The notes below the pieces were generated by a model. That model had not been told where the DNA came from. It did no database searches and was given only the letters and a program-made list of their open reading frames with translations. DNA of 64,000 bases from Histidinibacterium aquaticum (GTDB lineage Bacteria; Pseudomonadota; Alphaproteobacteria; Rhodobacterales; Rhodobacteraceae), in assembly GCF_008710275.1 (NCBI RefSeq), contig NZ_VYQE01000001.1, positions 434,001 to 498,000 on the forward strand, given 5' to 3'. This document shows positions 42,928-53,942 of this stretch, piece by piece. Position numbers and translations under genes: made by a program. The stretch's first letter is position 1; each line of letters begins with the position of its first letter.

Positions 42928-44610
42928 ATGACGGGACAGGCACCACAGGTTTTTGCGCAGCCCCCCGGCCAGCCTGAGGCAGCACCCGACGTACGGCTCG
43001 TCGAAGCCTACGGTCCGGCACGGTGTCTTCACGATGGCATCCTTCCCTTTCGCAACGTCGGGGGCTGCACGCTCGTCCTGACGACGCGCCTGCCCGTCGG
43101 GAGGCACCATCGCGACCGTCTTACGCGCCTCTTCGGCGCGGTCCGTTTCGCCACGGCGGACGAACGGCAGCTTGAACGGGGTGTGCGCGCGGTGAGCGAG
43201 GCGGCGCTCCTGCGCCGGGCTGAGGCACGCGTTCCCCGGCGCGAGAGCAGCCGCCTCTGGGCCAGGCGGCGCAACGGCGCCCTTGCGCTTGTCGCGGCCG
43301 GGCTCGTGGCTGCCGCCTCTGCTGCGGCGCCGGTCGCCGTGCTGCTCGCCCTCATCGGATTGGCCACGACGCTCCTCGTGCTCTCGACGGCACTGAAGCT
43401 GGCCGCCGCCCTTGCCAGTCCCGCCCGACGCCTCAAAACCCACGACCGGAGCGCCGACCGACCGACAATCTCCCTGCTCGTTCCGCTGTTTCGCGAGCGG
43501 GACATCGCGGGGCATCTGCTGAAGCGGCTCGAGGCCCTCGACTACCCCCGCGCGCGGCTCGAGGTCTGCCTGATCCTCGAGGCCGACGACCGGACGACGG
43601 CAGCGGCGCTGGACACCTTGTCCCTGCCCGCCTGGGTCCGCACGCTCTCGGTCCCGGCCGGCACGCTCCGCACCAAGCCGCGTGCGCTGAACTACGCCCT
43701 GGATTTCACGCATGGGGAGATCGTCGGCGTCTACGACGCCGAGGACGCGCCGGCCCCCGACCAGCTTCTGGTGATTGCCGAGCGCTTCGCCCGGCGTGGC
43801 CCGCAGGTCGCCTGCCTGCAGGGGACGCTCGACTACTACAACGTCGCCGCTGGCTGGCTGACGCGCTGCTTCACGCTCGAATACGCCGTGTGGTTCCGTG
43901 TGGTCCTGCCCGGCCTCGCCCGGATGGGTCTCGTCGTGCCGCTGGGCGGGACGACGCTCTTCCTGCGCCGCACTGCGCTGGAGCATCTCGGGGCATGGGA
44001 CGCCCACAACGTCACCGAGGATGCCGATCTAGGCCTGCGACTTGCGCGCCACGGATACCGCACGGAGCTGATCGGGACCGTGACCGAGGAAGAGGCGACG
44101 AGCAGTGTCGCCCCCTGGGTCCGCCAGAGGTCGCGCTGGCTGAAGGGTTACGCGATGACCTACGCGGTCCACATGCGCGACCCCGCGCACCTCCTGCGCG
44201 ACCTCGGTACCTGGCGCACCGCCGGCGTGCAACTCGTCTACCTCGGGACCGTGCTGCAGTTCGCCCTCGCCCCGCTACTCTGGCTGAGCTTCTGGCTCCT
44301 GCCCGCGACCCTGGGCGAGGCTTTGCCGGGCGCCGCCTGGTGGGCGCTCCTGATCCTCTTCCTCGCCGCCGAAGCGGTGAACCTGGTGTTGGCGCTGGTC
44401 GCCGCCCGCCGCGCGGGGAAACCGGGGTTGGCACTCTGGGCGCCGACACTCGTGTTCTATTTCCCGCTGGCGACACTCGCGCTCTACCGGGCGCTCTGGC
44501 AGCTCTTCCTGCGGCCGTTCTACTGGGACAAGACGGCTCATGGAGCCTCGCTCGCGCAGGAGCTTACTCCGCCGCCTCGACCGCCGCCGCGTCCAGCTTC
44601 AGGCGCGTGA
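42928..44610 (+). CDS. Membrane glycosyltransferase, family 2 (processive type)
   Basis: The 560-residue protein has an N-terminal cytoplasmic region of about 100 residues, two helices (about residues 110-155), a GT2 catalytic domain and four C-terminal helices (about residues 415-545). Processive GT2 residues are complete: EADD, YDAEDAP, TEDADLG and QRSRWLKG. This is the layout of cellulose- or succinoglycan-type synthases, so a surface polysaccharide is the likely product; no partner genes are adjacent. The last 47 nt overlap the convergent GntR gene, and the C-terminus is a Pro-rich tail in that overlap. Confidence 0.87.
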   Translation: MTGQAPQVFAQPPGQPEAAPDVRLVEAYGPARCLHDGILPFRNVGGCTLVLTTRLPVGRHHRDRLTRLFGAVRFATADERQLERGVRAVSEAALLRRAEARVPRRESSRLWARRRNGALALVAAGLVAAASAAAPVAVLLALIGLATTLLVLSTALKLAAALASPARRLKTHDRSADRPTISLLVPLFRERDIAGHLLKRLEALDYPRARLEVCLILEADDRTTAAALDTLSLPAWVRTLSVPAGTLRTKPRALNYALDFTHGEIVGVYDAEDAPAPDQLLVIAERFARRGPQVACLQGTLDYYNVAAGWLTRCFTLEYAVWFRVVLPGLARMGLVVPLGGTTLFLRRTALEHLGAWDAHNVTEDADLGLRLARHGYRTELIGTVTEEEATSSVAPWVRQRSRWLKGYAMTYAVHMRDPAHLLRDLGTWRTAGVQLVYLGTVLQFALAPLLWLSFWLLPATLGEALPGAAWWALLILFLAAEAVNLVLALVAARRAGKPGLALWAPTLVFYFPLATLALYRALWQLFLRPFYWDKTAHGASLAQELTPPPRPPPRPASGA

Positions 44611-45217
44611 CGAAGGCCTTCGAAATGTGCTCCCGCAGGGCCTGGTCGGCCGCCTCGCCGTCGCCGGCCTCGATGGCGCTGACGATCTGCGCATGCTCGC
44701 GCAGCGTGTCCTCGGGCCGCCCGTCCGCCGCGATGGAGGTCGAGGCGAGCAGCGCCATGGATCGGTGAACCAGGTCGAGCTGCTGCACAAGGAACCGGTT
44801 GTGCGACGCCAAATGGATCTGCTTGTGAAACCGTCGGTTGGCCCGCGCCATCGCGTCGGGATCGGACACCAGCGCCTGATCCGCCTCGAGCATGTCCCGC
44901 AGCACGCGCACCTCCTCCGGAGCGGCGTGTCGCGCTGCCAGGCGCGCGGCGAGACCTTCGAGCTCGCCGCGGACGACGTAGAGCTCCGAGAGCTGTGAAT
45001 GATCGAGCGAGGCGACGATCAGTGACCGCCCGTCCCGCGTCAGCAGGGACTGCGTCTCGAGCCGCTGGAGCGCCTCCCGGATCGGGGTGCGCGACACGCC
45101 GAAGCGATCGGCCAACTCGCTTTCGACGAGCCGGTCGCCGGGCTTGTAGAGCCCGGTGTCGATCGCATCGAGGATCAGCCCGTAGGCGTCCTTCTGCGCG
45201 GGCCGCGTCTCCGGCAT
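44564..45217 (-). CDS. GntR-family regulator with FCD domain
   Basis: The 217-residue regulator has an N-terminal GntR winged helix (GDRLVESELADRFGVSRTPI with REALQRLE) and a C-terminal FCD all-helical effector domain with the metal-binding pattern typical of FadR-type proteins (RRFHKQIHLASHN and REHAQIVSAIEAGD). The start is ATG 45217; the frame beyond it, to 45367, overlaps the divergent HAD gene region. It is divergent from the HAD phosphatase gene, 97 bp apart. Effector and targets are unknown. Confidence 0.92.
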   Translation of the reverse strand: MPETRPAQKDAYGLILDAIDTGLYKPGDRLVESELADRFGVSRTPIREALQRLETQSLLTRDGRSLIVASLDHSQLSELYVVRGELEGLAARLAARHAAPEEVRVLRDMLEADQALVSDPDAMARANRRFHKQIHLASHNRFLVQQLDLVHRSMALLASTSIAADGRPEDTLREHAQIVSAIEAGDGEAADQALREHISKAFVTRLKLDAAAVEAAE

Positions 45218-45314
45218 GCGAGGCTCCTGCCGTTCAGGTCCCGCGATCCTATCCGCTCGGCGGCCTCTGCGGCAAGCCGGTTGCGGCGGCCCTCTCCCTG
45301 CGCGACAAGGCGGC

Positions 45315-45986
45315 ATGGTCGCCGCCAGCTTTTCCCACGTCCGCGTCTGGGTCTTCGACCTCGACAATACGCTCTACGACCCGTCGGCCCGGCTCTTCGC
45401 CCAGATCGAGACGCGCATGGCCGCCTGGATCATGCGGGAGCTCGACGTGGACGAGGTCGAGGCCCAGCGCCTGCGCGCCGACTACTGGCGAGGGCACGGC
45501 ACCACGCTCTCCGGCCTCATGGTCGAGCACGGCGTCGATCCGGTGCCCTTCCTCGAGGACGTGCACGACATCGATCTTTCCGGTCTCACCCCGGACCCTG
45601 CGCTGGCCGGGGCCATCGGCGCCTTGCCCGGCCGCCGGATCGTCTTCACCAACGGGGACCGTCCCTATGCGCACCGCGTCCTCGCCGCCCGCGGGCTGAC
45701 CGACTGCTTCGACGCCGTCTACGGAATCGAGCATGCGGACTATCGCCCCAAGCCGCAGCAGGCCGCCTACGAGGCCGTTTTCGCGCTCGACAGCCTCCTT
45801 CCGAGCGAAGGCGCGATGTTCGAGGACGATCCGCGCAACCTTGCCGTGCCGCACAGCCTCGGGATGCGGACCGTCCTGGTGGGGCCAGAACCGCTGCCGC
45901 AGGACCATATCCACCATCACACGTCCGACCTGACGGATTTTCTGTCGCAGCTCTCCGCCCTTTCCGGTCCCCGCGGCGCGGCCTAG
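45315..45986 (+). CDS. HAD-family pyrimidine 5'-nucleotidase (SDT1-like)
   Basis: The 223-residue cytoplasmic phosphatase has HAD motif I VWVFDLDNTLYDP, motif II IVFTNGD, a motif III Lys in YRPKPQQAAYEAV and motif IV MFEDDPRNL. Motif I with NTLYD is typical of the pyrimidine 5'-nucleotidase/SDT1 group. The product probably dephosphorylates UMP or related nucleotides. It runs into the hydroxylase gene after 10 bp, suggesting co-transcription. Confidence 0.9.
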   Translation: MVAASFSHVRVWVFDLDNTLYDPSARLFAQIETRMAAWIMRELDVDEVEAQRLRADYWRGHGTTLSGLMVEHGVDPVPFLEDVHDIDLSGLTPDPALAGAIGALPGRRIVFTNGDRPYAHRVLAARGLTDCFDAVYGIEHADYRPKPQQAAYEAVFALDSLLPSEGAMFEDDPRNLAVPHSLGMRTVLVGPEPLPQDHIHHHTSDLTDFLSQLSALSGPRGAA

Positions 45987-45996
45987 CTTGCGCGCC

Positions 45997-47196
45997 ATGA
46001 GCTTCGACGCCGACATCTTCATTTCCGGGGGCGGCGTGGCCGGCCTGACCGCCGCCGCGACCTTCGGCGCGGCGGGCTTCTCGGTGGTCTGCGCGGACCC
46101 GGCCCCGCCCGTCACCGACGAGGCGGCCGAGGGCGCGGACCTCCGCACCACGGCCTTCCTTCAGCCCGCACGCGACCTGCTCGACGAGGCCGGCCTCTGG
46201 GACCGCCTTGCCCCTTACGCGACAGAGTTACGCACCATGCGCATCGTCGACGCCGGCGGCGAGCAGGCGGAGGCGCGCGTCACCCGCGATTTCGACAGCG
46301 CCGACCTCGGCGACGCGCCGTTCGGCTGGAACCTCCCGAACTGGCTGCTCCGGCGCGAGATGCTCGCACGCATCGAGGACCTGCCCACTGTCGACTTCCG
46401 CCCCGGCACGGGTTTCCGCGCGATGCTGACCCGCGAACGCGAAGCCCGGGTCACGCTGACCGACGGGGCCCGCCTTCGGGCTCGCCTTGTGATCGGGGCC
46501 GACGGACGGGGCAGCCCGGTGCGGGAGGCGGCCGGGATCGGCGTGCACACGATGCGATACGGGCAGAAGGCCGTCACCTGCGCGATGACCCACGAGGCGC
46601 CGCACGGGAACGTCTCGACCGAGATCCATCGGACGGGCGGCCCGTTCACCCTCGTCCCTCTCCCCGACCACGAGGGTCGGCCCTGCTCGGCGCTCGTCTG
46701 GATGGTGCCCGGCCCGGAGGCACAGCGCCTCGCCGCGCTCGAGCCCGAGACCTTCGAGACCGAGGCGACGGAGCGCAGCGCCCACCTTTATGGTCCGCTC
46801 ACCCTTGCATCGCGCCGCATGGTCTGGCCGATCATCAGCCAGCTGGCCGACCGGATGAGCGCCGAGCGCACTGCGCTCATGGCCGAGGCCGCGCATGTCA
46901 TGCCGCCCATCGGCGCGCAGGGACTGAACACGAGCCTGGCCGACCTCCGCGTCCTCCTCGACCTCGCCCGCGAGGCGCCAGACAGCCTTGGCGACCGTCA
47001 GATGCTTGACCGCTATCATCGCCGTCGCCATCCCGACGTCCGCCTGCGCGTCCAGGGCATCGACCTGCTCAACCGGACGTCCATGGCCGCGGCCCCCGCC
47101 CTTCGCGACCTCCGCGCAAGGGGCATCGAAACGCTCTACGGCATTGCTCCGCTCCGACGGTCGCTCATGCGGCTCGGCCTCGGCGCACGGTCCTGA
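45997..47196 (+). CDS. UbiH/VisC-family FAD-dependent hydroxylase
   Basis: The 399-residue flavoprotein monooxygenase belongs to the ubiquinone hydroxylase family. The FAD-binding GGGVAGLTAAA motif is at about residues 11-21, the second dinucleotide motif is GADGRGSPVR, and the third is MAEAAHVMPPIGAQGLNTSL, where the family usually has GDAAH (here E replaces D). It is probably one of the ring hydroxylases of ubiquinone synthesis at the inner membrane, but which carbon is unknown. I start at ATG 45997 rather than the TTG at 45988. Confidence 0.88.
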   Translation: MSFDADIFISGGGVAGLTAAATFGAAGFSVVCADPAPPVTDEAAEGADLRTTAFLQPARDLLDEAGLWDRLAPYATELRTMRIVDAGGEQAEARVTRDFDSADLGDAPFGWNLPNWLLRREMLARIEDLPTVDFRPGTGFRAMLTREREARVTLTDGARLRARLVIGADGRGSPVREAAGIGVHTMRYGQKAVTCAMTHEAPHGNVSTEIHRTGGPFTLVPLPDHEGRPCSALVWMVPGPEAQRLAALEPETFETEATERSAHLYGPLTLASRRMVWPIISQLADRMSAERTALMAEAAHVMPPIGAQGLNTSLADLRVLLDLAREAPDSLGDRQMLDRYHRRRHPDVRLRVQGIDLLNRTSMAAAPALRDLRARGIETLYGIAPLRRSLMRLGLGARS

Positions 47197-47302
47197 AAGC
47201 CACCGTATCGCCAAGTTCGCGACGCGGTGAGGCCCCGACTCACCACGACTTTCGGGGGAACACTGCAGGCGCCCTCGAAGGCGCCGCGCCGAGGGGGCAG
47301 AC

Positions 47303-48397
47303 GTGGACACGACGATCATTCTGAACGGGTATTCCGTTCTCGACGACCCGTCCGTGGGTACGACGAGCGGAGCCGGCTATCAGGGTGGCGGCCAAATCAC
47401 GGTCAGCGGTGGCACGCAGCCGTTCGAAAGCGATGATATCGTCACCTTCCAGGTGAAGGACGCGACGAGCGATCTCGAGGTGGACGGTTCGAGCTCGATC
47501 ATCGGGATCACCGTCTACGATTCCGCCGACGACTACCTGAGCGGAACCGTGAAGTACGACTACGGCCCGATGAACCCCGATCAGACCGCAACGATCCAGT
47601 CTGACCTGAGCGGGCTTGGCGACATCTACCTGCGCTTCAACGGCAGCGTCCTCGTGTCGGACGATCCCGACGCGCCGCAGCTGTCGAACATCTTCGCCGT
47701 CGCCGGAACGGATCTGCGCCAGGTCGCCGAGGGCGAGACCCTGACCGTCGACCGCTACGTCGACAACGACTACGACGAGGACGGCACGATCGAGAGCGGC
47801 ACGGTCGAGGAGGCCAACGCCGCGTTCGCGACCCAGAACAACCAGATGACGGTCATCTGCCTGGCCGCCGGAACCCTCGTGGAGACGCCCGACGGCCCGC
47901 GACAGGTGGAGACTTTGGTGCCGGGCGACCTCGTCACGACCCTGGACGACGGTCCGCAGCCGCTGGCCTGGATCGGCCGCCGCCGCGTTCCCGCAGACAA
48001 GGAGCACGCGCCCATCCGCATCGCGGCCGGCACGCTCGGCGCCATGCGGGATGTCTACGTCTCGCCGAACCATCGGATGCTCATCGAGGGGCAGATGGCC
48101 GAGCTTCTCTTCGGCGAAGCGGAGATGCTCGTCGCTGCGAAGCATCTTATCAACGACAAGACGATCCGCCCCGTGCCACGCGACGAGATCGAGTACGTCC
48201 ACGTTCTCTTCGACCGCCACCAGATCATCTTCGCGGAGGGCGCCCTGACCGAGAGCATGCACCCGGGCTGCGAGGCTATGCGGTCGCTCGCGCCCGAGAC
48301 GCGAGACGAGCTTCTGGAACTCTTCCCCGAGCTGGAGCGCCGTCCCCTCTCGCGTCCGGCGCTTACTGCGCGGGAGGCTCGCCTGCTGCGCGCCTGA
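47303..48397 (+). CDS. Hint-domain (hedgehog/intein-type) protein
   Basis: The 364-residue protein starts at GTG 47303 after GAGGGGG. The N-terminal ~180 residues are acidic, Gly- and Asp-rich and beta-like without a clear signal peptide. The rest is a Hint_2 domain beginning at C190-LAAGTLVETPDGP, followed by VPGDLVTTLDDG and SPNHRMLIEG. The Cys at the domain start and the His of NHRM match the self-cleaving core. Such proteins are abundant and often secreted by type I systems in roseobacters; a cleavage role is inferred. Confidence 0.88.
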   Translation: MDTTIILNGYSVLDDPSVGTTSGAGYQGGGQITVSGGTQPFESDDIVTFQVKDATSDLEVDGSSSIIGITVYDSADDYLSGTVKYDYGPMNPDQTATIQSDLSGLGDIYLRFNGSVLVSDDPDAPQLSNIFAVAGTDLRQVAEGETLTVDRYVDNDYDEDGTIESGTVEEANAAFATQNNQMTVICLAAGTLVETPDGPRQVETLVPGDLVTTLDDGPQPLAWIGRRRVPADKEHAPIRIAAGTLGAMRDVYVSPNHRMLIEGQMAELLFGEAEMLVAAKHLINDKTIRPVPRDEIEYVHVLFDRHQIIFAEGALTESMHPGCEAMRSLAPETRDELLELFPELERRPLSRPALTAREARLLRA

Positions 48398-48434
48398 GAT
48401 TGCCTGAGGGCCGCGCGCCGGGATATTCTTGCGC

Positions 48435-48827
48435 ATGGTGACCATGCACGTTCCCTTCAGCGCGATTCTCTGGGTCGCCGATGGCGTCTTCGGACCCGAT
48501 CACGCGGTGCTTGCGCCTTCCGACCGCCTGCTCGAAATCTCCGACAAGGCCAGCCGGCGCGGTCTCAGACAGGCGGTGGTCTCGAACGGAGAGGCCTCCG
48601 CGCTGGAGCCCCAGCTCGCTGCCCTGCCCGAAGCGGAGACCGTGATCGGCACCGACGACCTGACGAGGGCCGCCGAGGAGATGGGACTCGAGCCGCCCGA
48701 GATCCTGCTCGTCTCGACGTCGAGCGCGACGATCCACGAAGCGGCACGCGCCGGTTTCCGGACGTTCAAGTTCTCGACCCTCGCCCTCGACGCGCTCGAC
48801 GCGCGCCTGCCCTCGCCCCGGCGCTAG
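48435..48827 (+). CDS. Small HAD-like protein of unknown function
   Basis: The 130-residue product has an alternating alpha/beta pattern with AILWVADGVF near the start and a later SNGEAS segment that recall a shortened HAD fold, but the first motif's catalytic Asp pair (DxD) is missing (VADG). It may be an inactive or divergent member. The start is ATG 48435; a TTG 6 nt earlier is less likely. The last 4 nt overlap the convergent Lrp gene. Confidence 0.6.
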   Translation: MVTMHVPFSAILWVADGVFGPDHAVLAPSDRLLEISDKASRRGLRQAVVSNGEASALEPQLAALPEAETVIGTDDLTRAAEEMGLEPPEILLVSTSSATIHEAARAGFRTFKFSTLALDALDARLPSPRR

Positions 48828-49275
48828 AGCGGGCCGGGCCGGCGCTCCTCGGTCAGCAGGACGTTCGCCTCCACGTTGCCGATCCCGGGCAGGGTCATGA
48901 TCCGCCGTCGCAACACCCGCTCGAAGTCGGCGAGGTCCCGGGCCACGACACGCAGCCTGTAGTCGTAGAGACCAAGCACGTGTTCGACCATCCGCACCTC
49001 GGGAATCGCGGTGACCGCGCGCTCGAAGTCCTCCAGCCCGACGCGCCCCTTGGTCGCCAGCTTCACCCCGAGGAAGACCGTCACGCCGAGCCCGAGCTTT
49101 TCCGGGTCGAGCCGCAGCCGTCGCCCCCTGAGAACGCCCGCCTGCTCCAGCCGGCGGATCCGGCGCCAGGTTGCCGGCTGCGAGAGGCCCACCTTGCGGC
49201 CGAGGGCCCCGGCGGACTGCCCCGCGTCCTCCATCAGCAGGCGCACGAGGGCGAGGTCGGTGTCGTCGGGCGCGC

Positions 49276-49279
<4 letters not shown>
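48824..49279 (-). CDS. Lrp/AsnC-family regulator (distal copy)
   Basis: The 151-residue regulator has the Lrp N-terminal helix-turn-helix (GQSAGALGRKVGLSQPATWRRIRRL) and the RAM ligand-binding domain with VEHVLGLYDYRLRVVARD. It is downstream of a second Lrp gene and overlaps it by ATGA, so the two are coupled. The pair diverges from ilvC. It probably binds an amino acid; the two proteins may form mixed oligomers. They differ in sequence over the whole length, so this is not a recent duplication. Confidence 0.92.
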
Positions 49280-50887
<1,608 letters not shown>

Positions 50888-50893
50888 GGCGGC

Positions 50894-50907
50894 GTCCAAA
50901 TTTGGAC
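50894..50907. repeat. 14-bp palindrome just after ilvC
   Basis: GTCCAAATTTGGAC is a perfect palindrome 7 nt after the ilvC stop. It is AT-rich in the centre and has no T-run, so it is unlike a terminator and may be a protein-binding site or a dispersed motif. Function unknown. Confidence 0.55.
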
Positions 50908-50934
50908 ACCCGCCCAACCCACTGAAAAGCAACG

Positions 50935-50960
50935 ACGTTCGCGGCCTAGGCCGCGAACGT
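50935..50960. terminator. 26-bp perfect palindrome between convergent ilvC and a small gene
   Basis: The 26 bases are fully self-complementary, with the centre GGCCT/AGGCC. Transcribed from either side they give a GC-rich stem. To the left (minus reading) a TTTT follows after 5 nt, so it suits a bidirectional terminator for ilvC and the small gene at 50966-51127. Confidence 0.65.
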
Positions 50961-50965
50961 TAACC

Positions 50966-51127
50966 TTAGTTAAAGAGCCGCGGACCCGGCCCGTCCTTGG
51001 CAAGCGAAGACTTCTTGTGGTTCGGGTCGTGACGCAGATCGTCGGTGCGCCGCTTGCTGATGCGGGCGAGGATCAGGACGCCGACAAGGGTCCCGAAGGC
51101 GAGAAACGGAAGCAGGGCGTCGAACAT
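50966..51127 (-). CDS. Small single-helix membrane protein (53 aa)
   Basis: A short gene with a good ribosome site (GAAGGA about 9 nt before ATG 51127). The product starts with one hydrophobic helix (about residues 4-21, FDALLPFLAFGTLVGVLIL region), followed by a basic cytoplasmic tail with KRRTDD and KKSSLAKDGPGPR. It has no recognised domain. It is convergent with ilvC across a 26-bp palindrome. Codon usage is like its neighbours, so I consider it a real gene. Confidence 0.65.
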   Translation of the reverse strand: MFDALLPFLAFGTLVGVLILARISKRRTDDLRHDPNHKKSSLAKDGPGPRLFN

Positions 51128-51228
51128 CGGATATCCTTCCGGTCGAGTTCAGAGTCCGCACCGAACCCCACGACATCCCGGACCGTTCCCGGCGATGCCG
51201 CGACCGTGATGGTACCCGGAGGTGAGGG

Positions 51229-51687
51229 TCAGCCGACGGCCCGGAAGATCTCCGTGCGCAGCGCCTCCTCGGCTACCTCGCCGGGATCGTCCAGGTAGAC
51301 TTCCCAGACGGGCATCCCGACCTCGAGCCCTTCGCCTCGCGCGTAGTCCCAGAGCTGCTGATGGGTCTGGCCGAGGGAGGAATAGGGCCCGACATGCACG
51401 CCCGCCACCGCCTCGGTTGGAAGGACGCCGGCCTGCACCGGGTCCGCCGCCTTCACCGCGTCGCCCTCCGCCACCACGACACCGGCGTGGAAGCGGATGG
51501 GGTCGGTCATGTCGAAGTAGACGCAGATCGGGGCGGACAGCGGCGTGATCCCCCGCGTCCCGCAAAAGCCGAAGACCTCCGCGAAGCCGGACCCGATCGC
51601 CTCGGACATGGCCTCGGGGGTCATGGCACTTTCGCGCGGAACGTAGAGATAGCTCTGCGGCGGGAGCGTGATCCGATCGAATGCCAT
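51229..51687 (-). CDS. GyrI-like small-molecule-binding protein
   Basis: The 152-residue single-domain protein has the SHS2/GyrI-like pattern of AraC effector-binding domains, including AEVFGFCGTRGITPLSAPIC, a middle EAVAGVHVGPYSSLGQTHQQLWDYA and a C-terminal VWEVYLDDP. Such stand-alone domains bind lipophilic compounds or act as toxin/gyrase modulators. Function here is unknown. It is 58 bp from glmM in the same direction. Confidence 0.8.
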   Translation of the reverse strand: MAFDRITLPPQSYLYVPRESAMTPEAMSEAIGSGFAEVFGFCGTRGITPLSAPICVYFDMTDPIRFHAGVVVAEGDAVKAADPVQAGVLPTEAVAGVHVGPYSSLGQTHQQLWDYARGEGLEVGMPVWEVYLDDPGEVAEEALRTEIFRAVG

Positions 51688-51745
51688 GGAGACCTCCCGT
51701 GCAGCGGCTCCGTCAGCCTAGCCCGACTCCCACCGCGCTGGGAAG

Positions 51746-53095
51746 TCAGGCCGGGGCGGAGGCTGCCTGAACCTCGGCCACAATCCCCTCGACCACCTGG
51801 GTCAGAAGCGCCTCGTCCTCGCACTCGGCCATGACGCGAACCAGCGGCTCGGTCCCCGACTTGCGGATGAGGACGCGGCCCCCCTCGCCCATCTCGGCCT
51901 CGGCCGAGGCGATGGCCTTCTTGACCGCCTCGGAGGTGAGCGGATCGAGAGCGGGATCGTAGCGGACGTTTTGCAGCAGCTGCGGCACCCGGTCGAAGGT
52001 CTTCGCCAGGGCGGAGGCCGGCTGACCCGTCTCGACCATGGCGGCGAGGTACTGCAGGCCCGCGAGCAGGCCGTCTCCCGTGGTGGCGTAGTCCGTCATC
52101 ACGATATGCCCGGACTGCTCGCCGCCAAGATTCCAGCCGCCCTTGCGCATGGCCTCGACAACGTAGCGGTCGCCGACCCGCGTGCGCTCCAGCCTGAGGC
52201 CCTGCCCCTGGAGGTAGCGCTCGAGCCCGAGGTTGGACATCACGGTCGCCACGAGCGTGCCGTCCCGCAGGCGCTGCTGCTCGGCCCAGCGGGCGGCGAA
52301 GAGCGCCATGAGTTGGTCGCCGTCGGCGACCTCGCCCGTCTCGTCGAGGATCATCACCCGGTCGGCGTCGCCGTCGAGGCAGATGCCCACGTCGGCTCCG
52401 CTCTCCAGGATGGCCTTCGAGGCGGCACCGGTCGAGGTCGAGCCGCAGTCCCGGTTGATGTTGAGGCCGTCGGGGTCGGTCCCCACCTCCACGACGTCGG
52501 CGCCCAGTTCCCAGAGCACCTCGGGCGCGACGCGGTGGGCCGCGCCGTGCGCACAGTCGATCACGACCTTCAGACCGTCCAGCCGCATGCCCGAGGGGAA
52601 GGTCGACTTCACCCGCTCCGCATAACGGAAGCGGCCATCGTCGATCCGGCGGGCCCGCCCGATTTCCCCGGCAGGCGAAGGCGACATGGGTCCGGCGACC
52701 ATTTCCTCGATCTCCGCCTCGGCGGCGTCGGAAAGCTTGAAGCCATCGGGACCGAAGAACTTGATTCCGTTGTCCTCGTGCGGGTTGTGGCTGGCCGAGA
52801 TCATGATGCCCATGTCGGCGCGCATCGATGTCGTGAGCAGCCCCACGGCGGGGGTCGGGACGGGGCCCAGCAGCAGCACGTTCATGCCGGTCGACGTGAG
52901 TCCCGCGGTCAGCGCGTTCTCGAACATATAGCCCGAGAGCCGCGTGTCCTTTCCGATCACCACCCGGTGGCCGTTGCGGCCGTCGCCCCGGAAGTGGCGG
53001 CCGGCAGCCGCGCCGATCTTGAGCGCCATCTCGGCGGTCATCGGCCAGCTGTTTGCGGTGCCCCGCACGCCGTCGGTGCCGAACAGCTTGCGCAT
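51746..53095 (-). CDS. glmM: Phosphoglucosamine mutase
   Basis: The 449-residue cytoplasmic enzyme converts glucosamine-6-phosphate to glucosamine-1-phosphate for peptidoglycan and lipopolysaccharide. The phosphoserine is S102 in [13 protein letters not shown], the metal loop is DGDADRVM and the phosphate-binding loop is [13 protein letters not shown]. Length is normal (about 445-450). I start at ATG 53095, 1 nt after the folP stop, giving the family N-terminus [10 protein letters not shown]. It is the last gene of a folB-folP-glmM unit. Confidence 0.97.
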   Translation of the reverse strand: MRKLFGTDGVRGTANSWPMTAEMALKIGAAAGRHFRGDGRNGHRVVIGKDTRLSGYMFENALTAGLTSTGMNVLLLGPVPTPAVGLLTTSMRADMGIMISASHNPHEDNGIKFFGPDGFKLSDAAEAEIEEMVAGPMSPSPAGEIGRARRIDDGRFRYAERVKSTFPSGMRLDGLKVVIDCAHGAAHRVAPEVLWELGADVVEVGTDPDGLNINRDCGSTSTGAASKAILESGADVGICLDGDADRVMILDETGEVADGDQLMALFAARWAEQQRLRDGTLVATVMSNLGLERYLQGQGLRLERTRVGDRYVVEAMRKGGWNLGGEQSGHIVMTDYATTGDGLLAGLQYLAAMVETGQPASALAKTFDRVPQLLQNVRYDPALDPLTSEAVKKAIASAEAEMGEGGRVLIRKSGTEPLVRVMAECEDEALLTQVVEGIVAEVQAASAPA

Positions 53096-53096
53096 G

Positions 53097-53942
53097 TCAG
53101 TCCTCCTCGAACCCGTCCTGGATCGCCAGATGCAGGCGGAGCGCCTGTCCGGTCTCGTGTGTGTCGTGCACGCGCAGGATATGCGCGCCCTTCGTCGCCG
53201 CCGCGAGTGCCACCGCGATGGAGCCGCCCAGCCTGTCTGCGGCGTCGTCCGCGCCGGTGATGGCCCCGATGAACCGCTTGCGCGACGCGCCGAAGAGCAG
53301 TGGAACGCCGAGCGCATGATAGCGGTCGAGATGGCGGATGAGACTCAAATTGTGTTGCAGAGTCTTGCCGAAGCCGATGCCCGGATCAGCGATGATGTTG
53401 CGGCGGTCGATGCCCGCATCCTCTGCCGCGGCGATGCGCTCTTCGAGGTGGGCGTAGACCTCTTCGACCACGTCGTCGTAGCGGGCATGGGCCTGCATGG
53501 TCTTGGGATCGGCGACCGAATGCATCAGGCAGACGGGGACGCCACGACCGGCCACGAGCGGTAGCATTTCCGGGTCGAAGCGGCCGGCCGTCACGTCGTT
53601 GACCATGTCGGCTCCGGCGTCGAGCGCGGCCTCTGCGACCGCCGCCTTGCGGGTGTCGATGCTGATGGGGGTGGCGAGGCCCGCCGCACGAATGGCCTCG
53701 ATCACCGGTACGGTGCGAGCGATCTCCTCGGCCACCGGAACCTCTTCGGCGCCGGGCCGCGTGCTCTCGCCGCCGATGTCGAGGATCTCGGCCTCCCGCG
53801 CCATCGTCCGGGCGCGGGCCAGCGCCGCCTCGACCGTCGCGTGCCGTCCGCCGTCGGAGAAACTGTCGGGCGTGACGTTGAGGATACCCATGAGCCGGGG
53901 CCGGTCGAGAGCCAGGCCGCAGAGCGGCGGATGCGTGATCAT
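53097..53942 (-). CDS. folP: Dihydropteroate synthase
   Basis: The 281-residue cytoplasmic enzyme joins dihydropterin pyrophosphate with p-aminobenzoate in folate synthesis. Signature segments are [15 protein letters not shown] (about residues 18-32), [11 protein letters not shown], and later DPGIGFGKT and [11 protein letters not shown]. Length is normal. It overlaps the folB stop by 4 nt and precedes glmM, so the three are co-transcribed. Confidence 0.97.
   Translation of the reverse strand: MITHPPLCGLALDRPRLMGILNVTPDSFSDGGRHATVEAALARARTMAREAEILDIGGESTRPGAEEVPVAEEIARTVPVIEAIRAAGLATPISIDTRKAAVAEAALDAGADMVNDVTAGRFDPEMLPLVAGRGVPVCLMHSVADPKTMQAHARYDDVVEEVYAHLEERIAAAEDAGIDRRNIIADPGIGFGKTLQHNLSLIRHLDRYHALGVPLLFGASRKRFIGAITGADDAADRLGGSIAVALAAATKGAHILRVHDTHETGQALRLHLAIQDGFEED

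Noticed and set aside
48435-48827. Calling this small gene a functional HAD phosphatase
   Set aside because: The nucleophile motif DxD is missing, so only a HAD-like fold is suggested.
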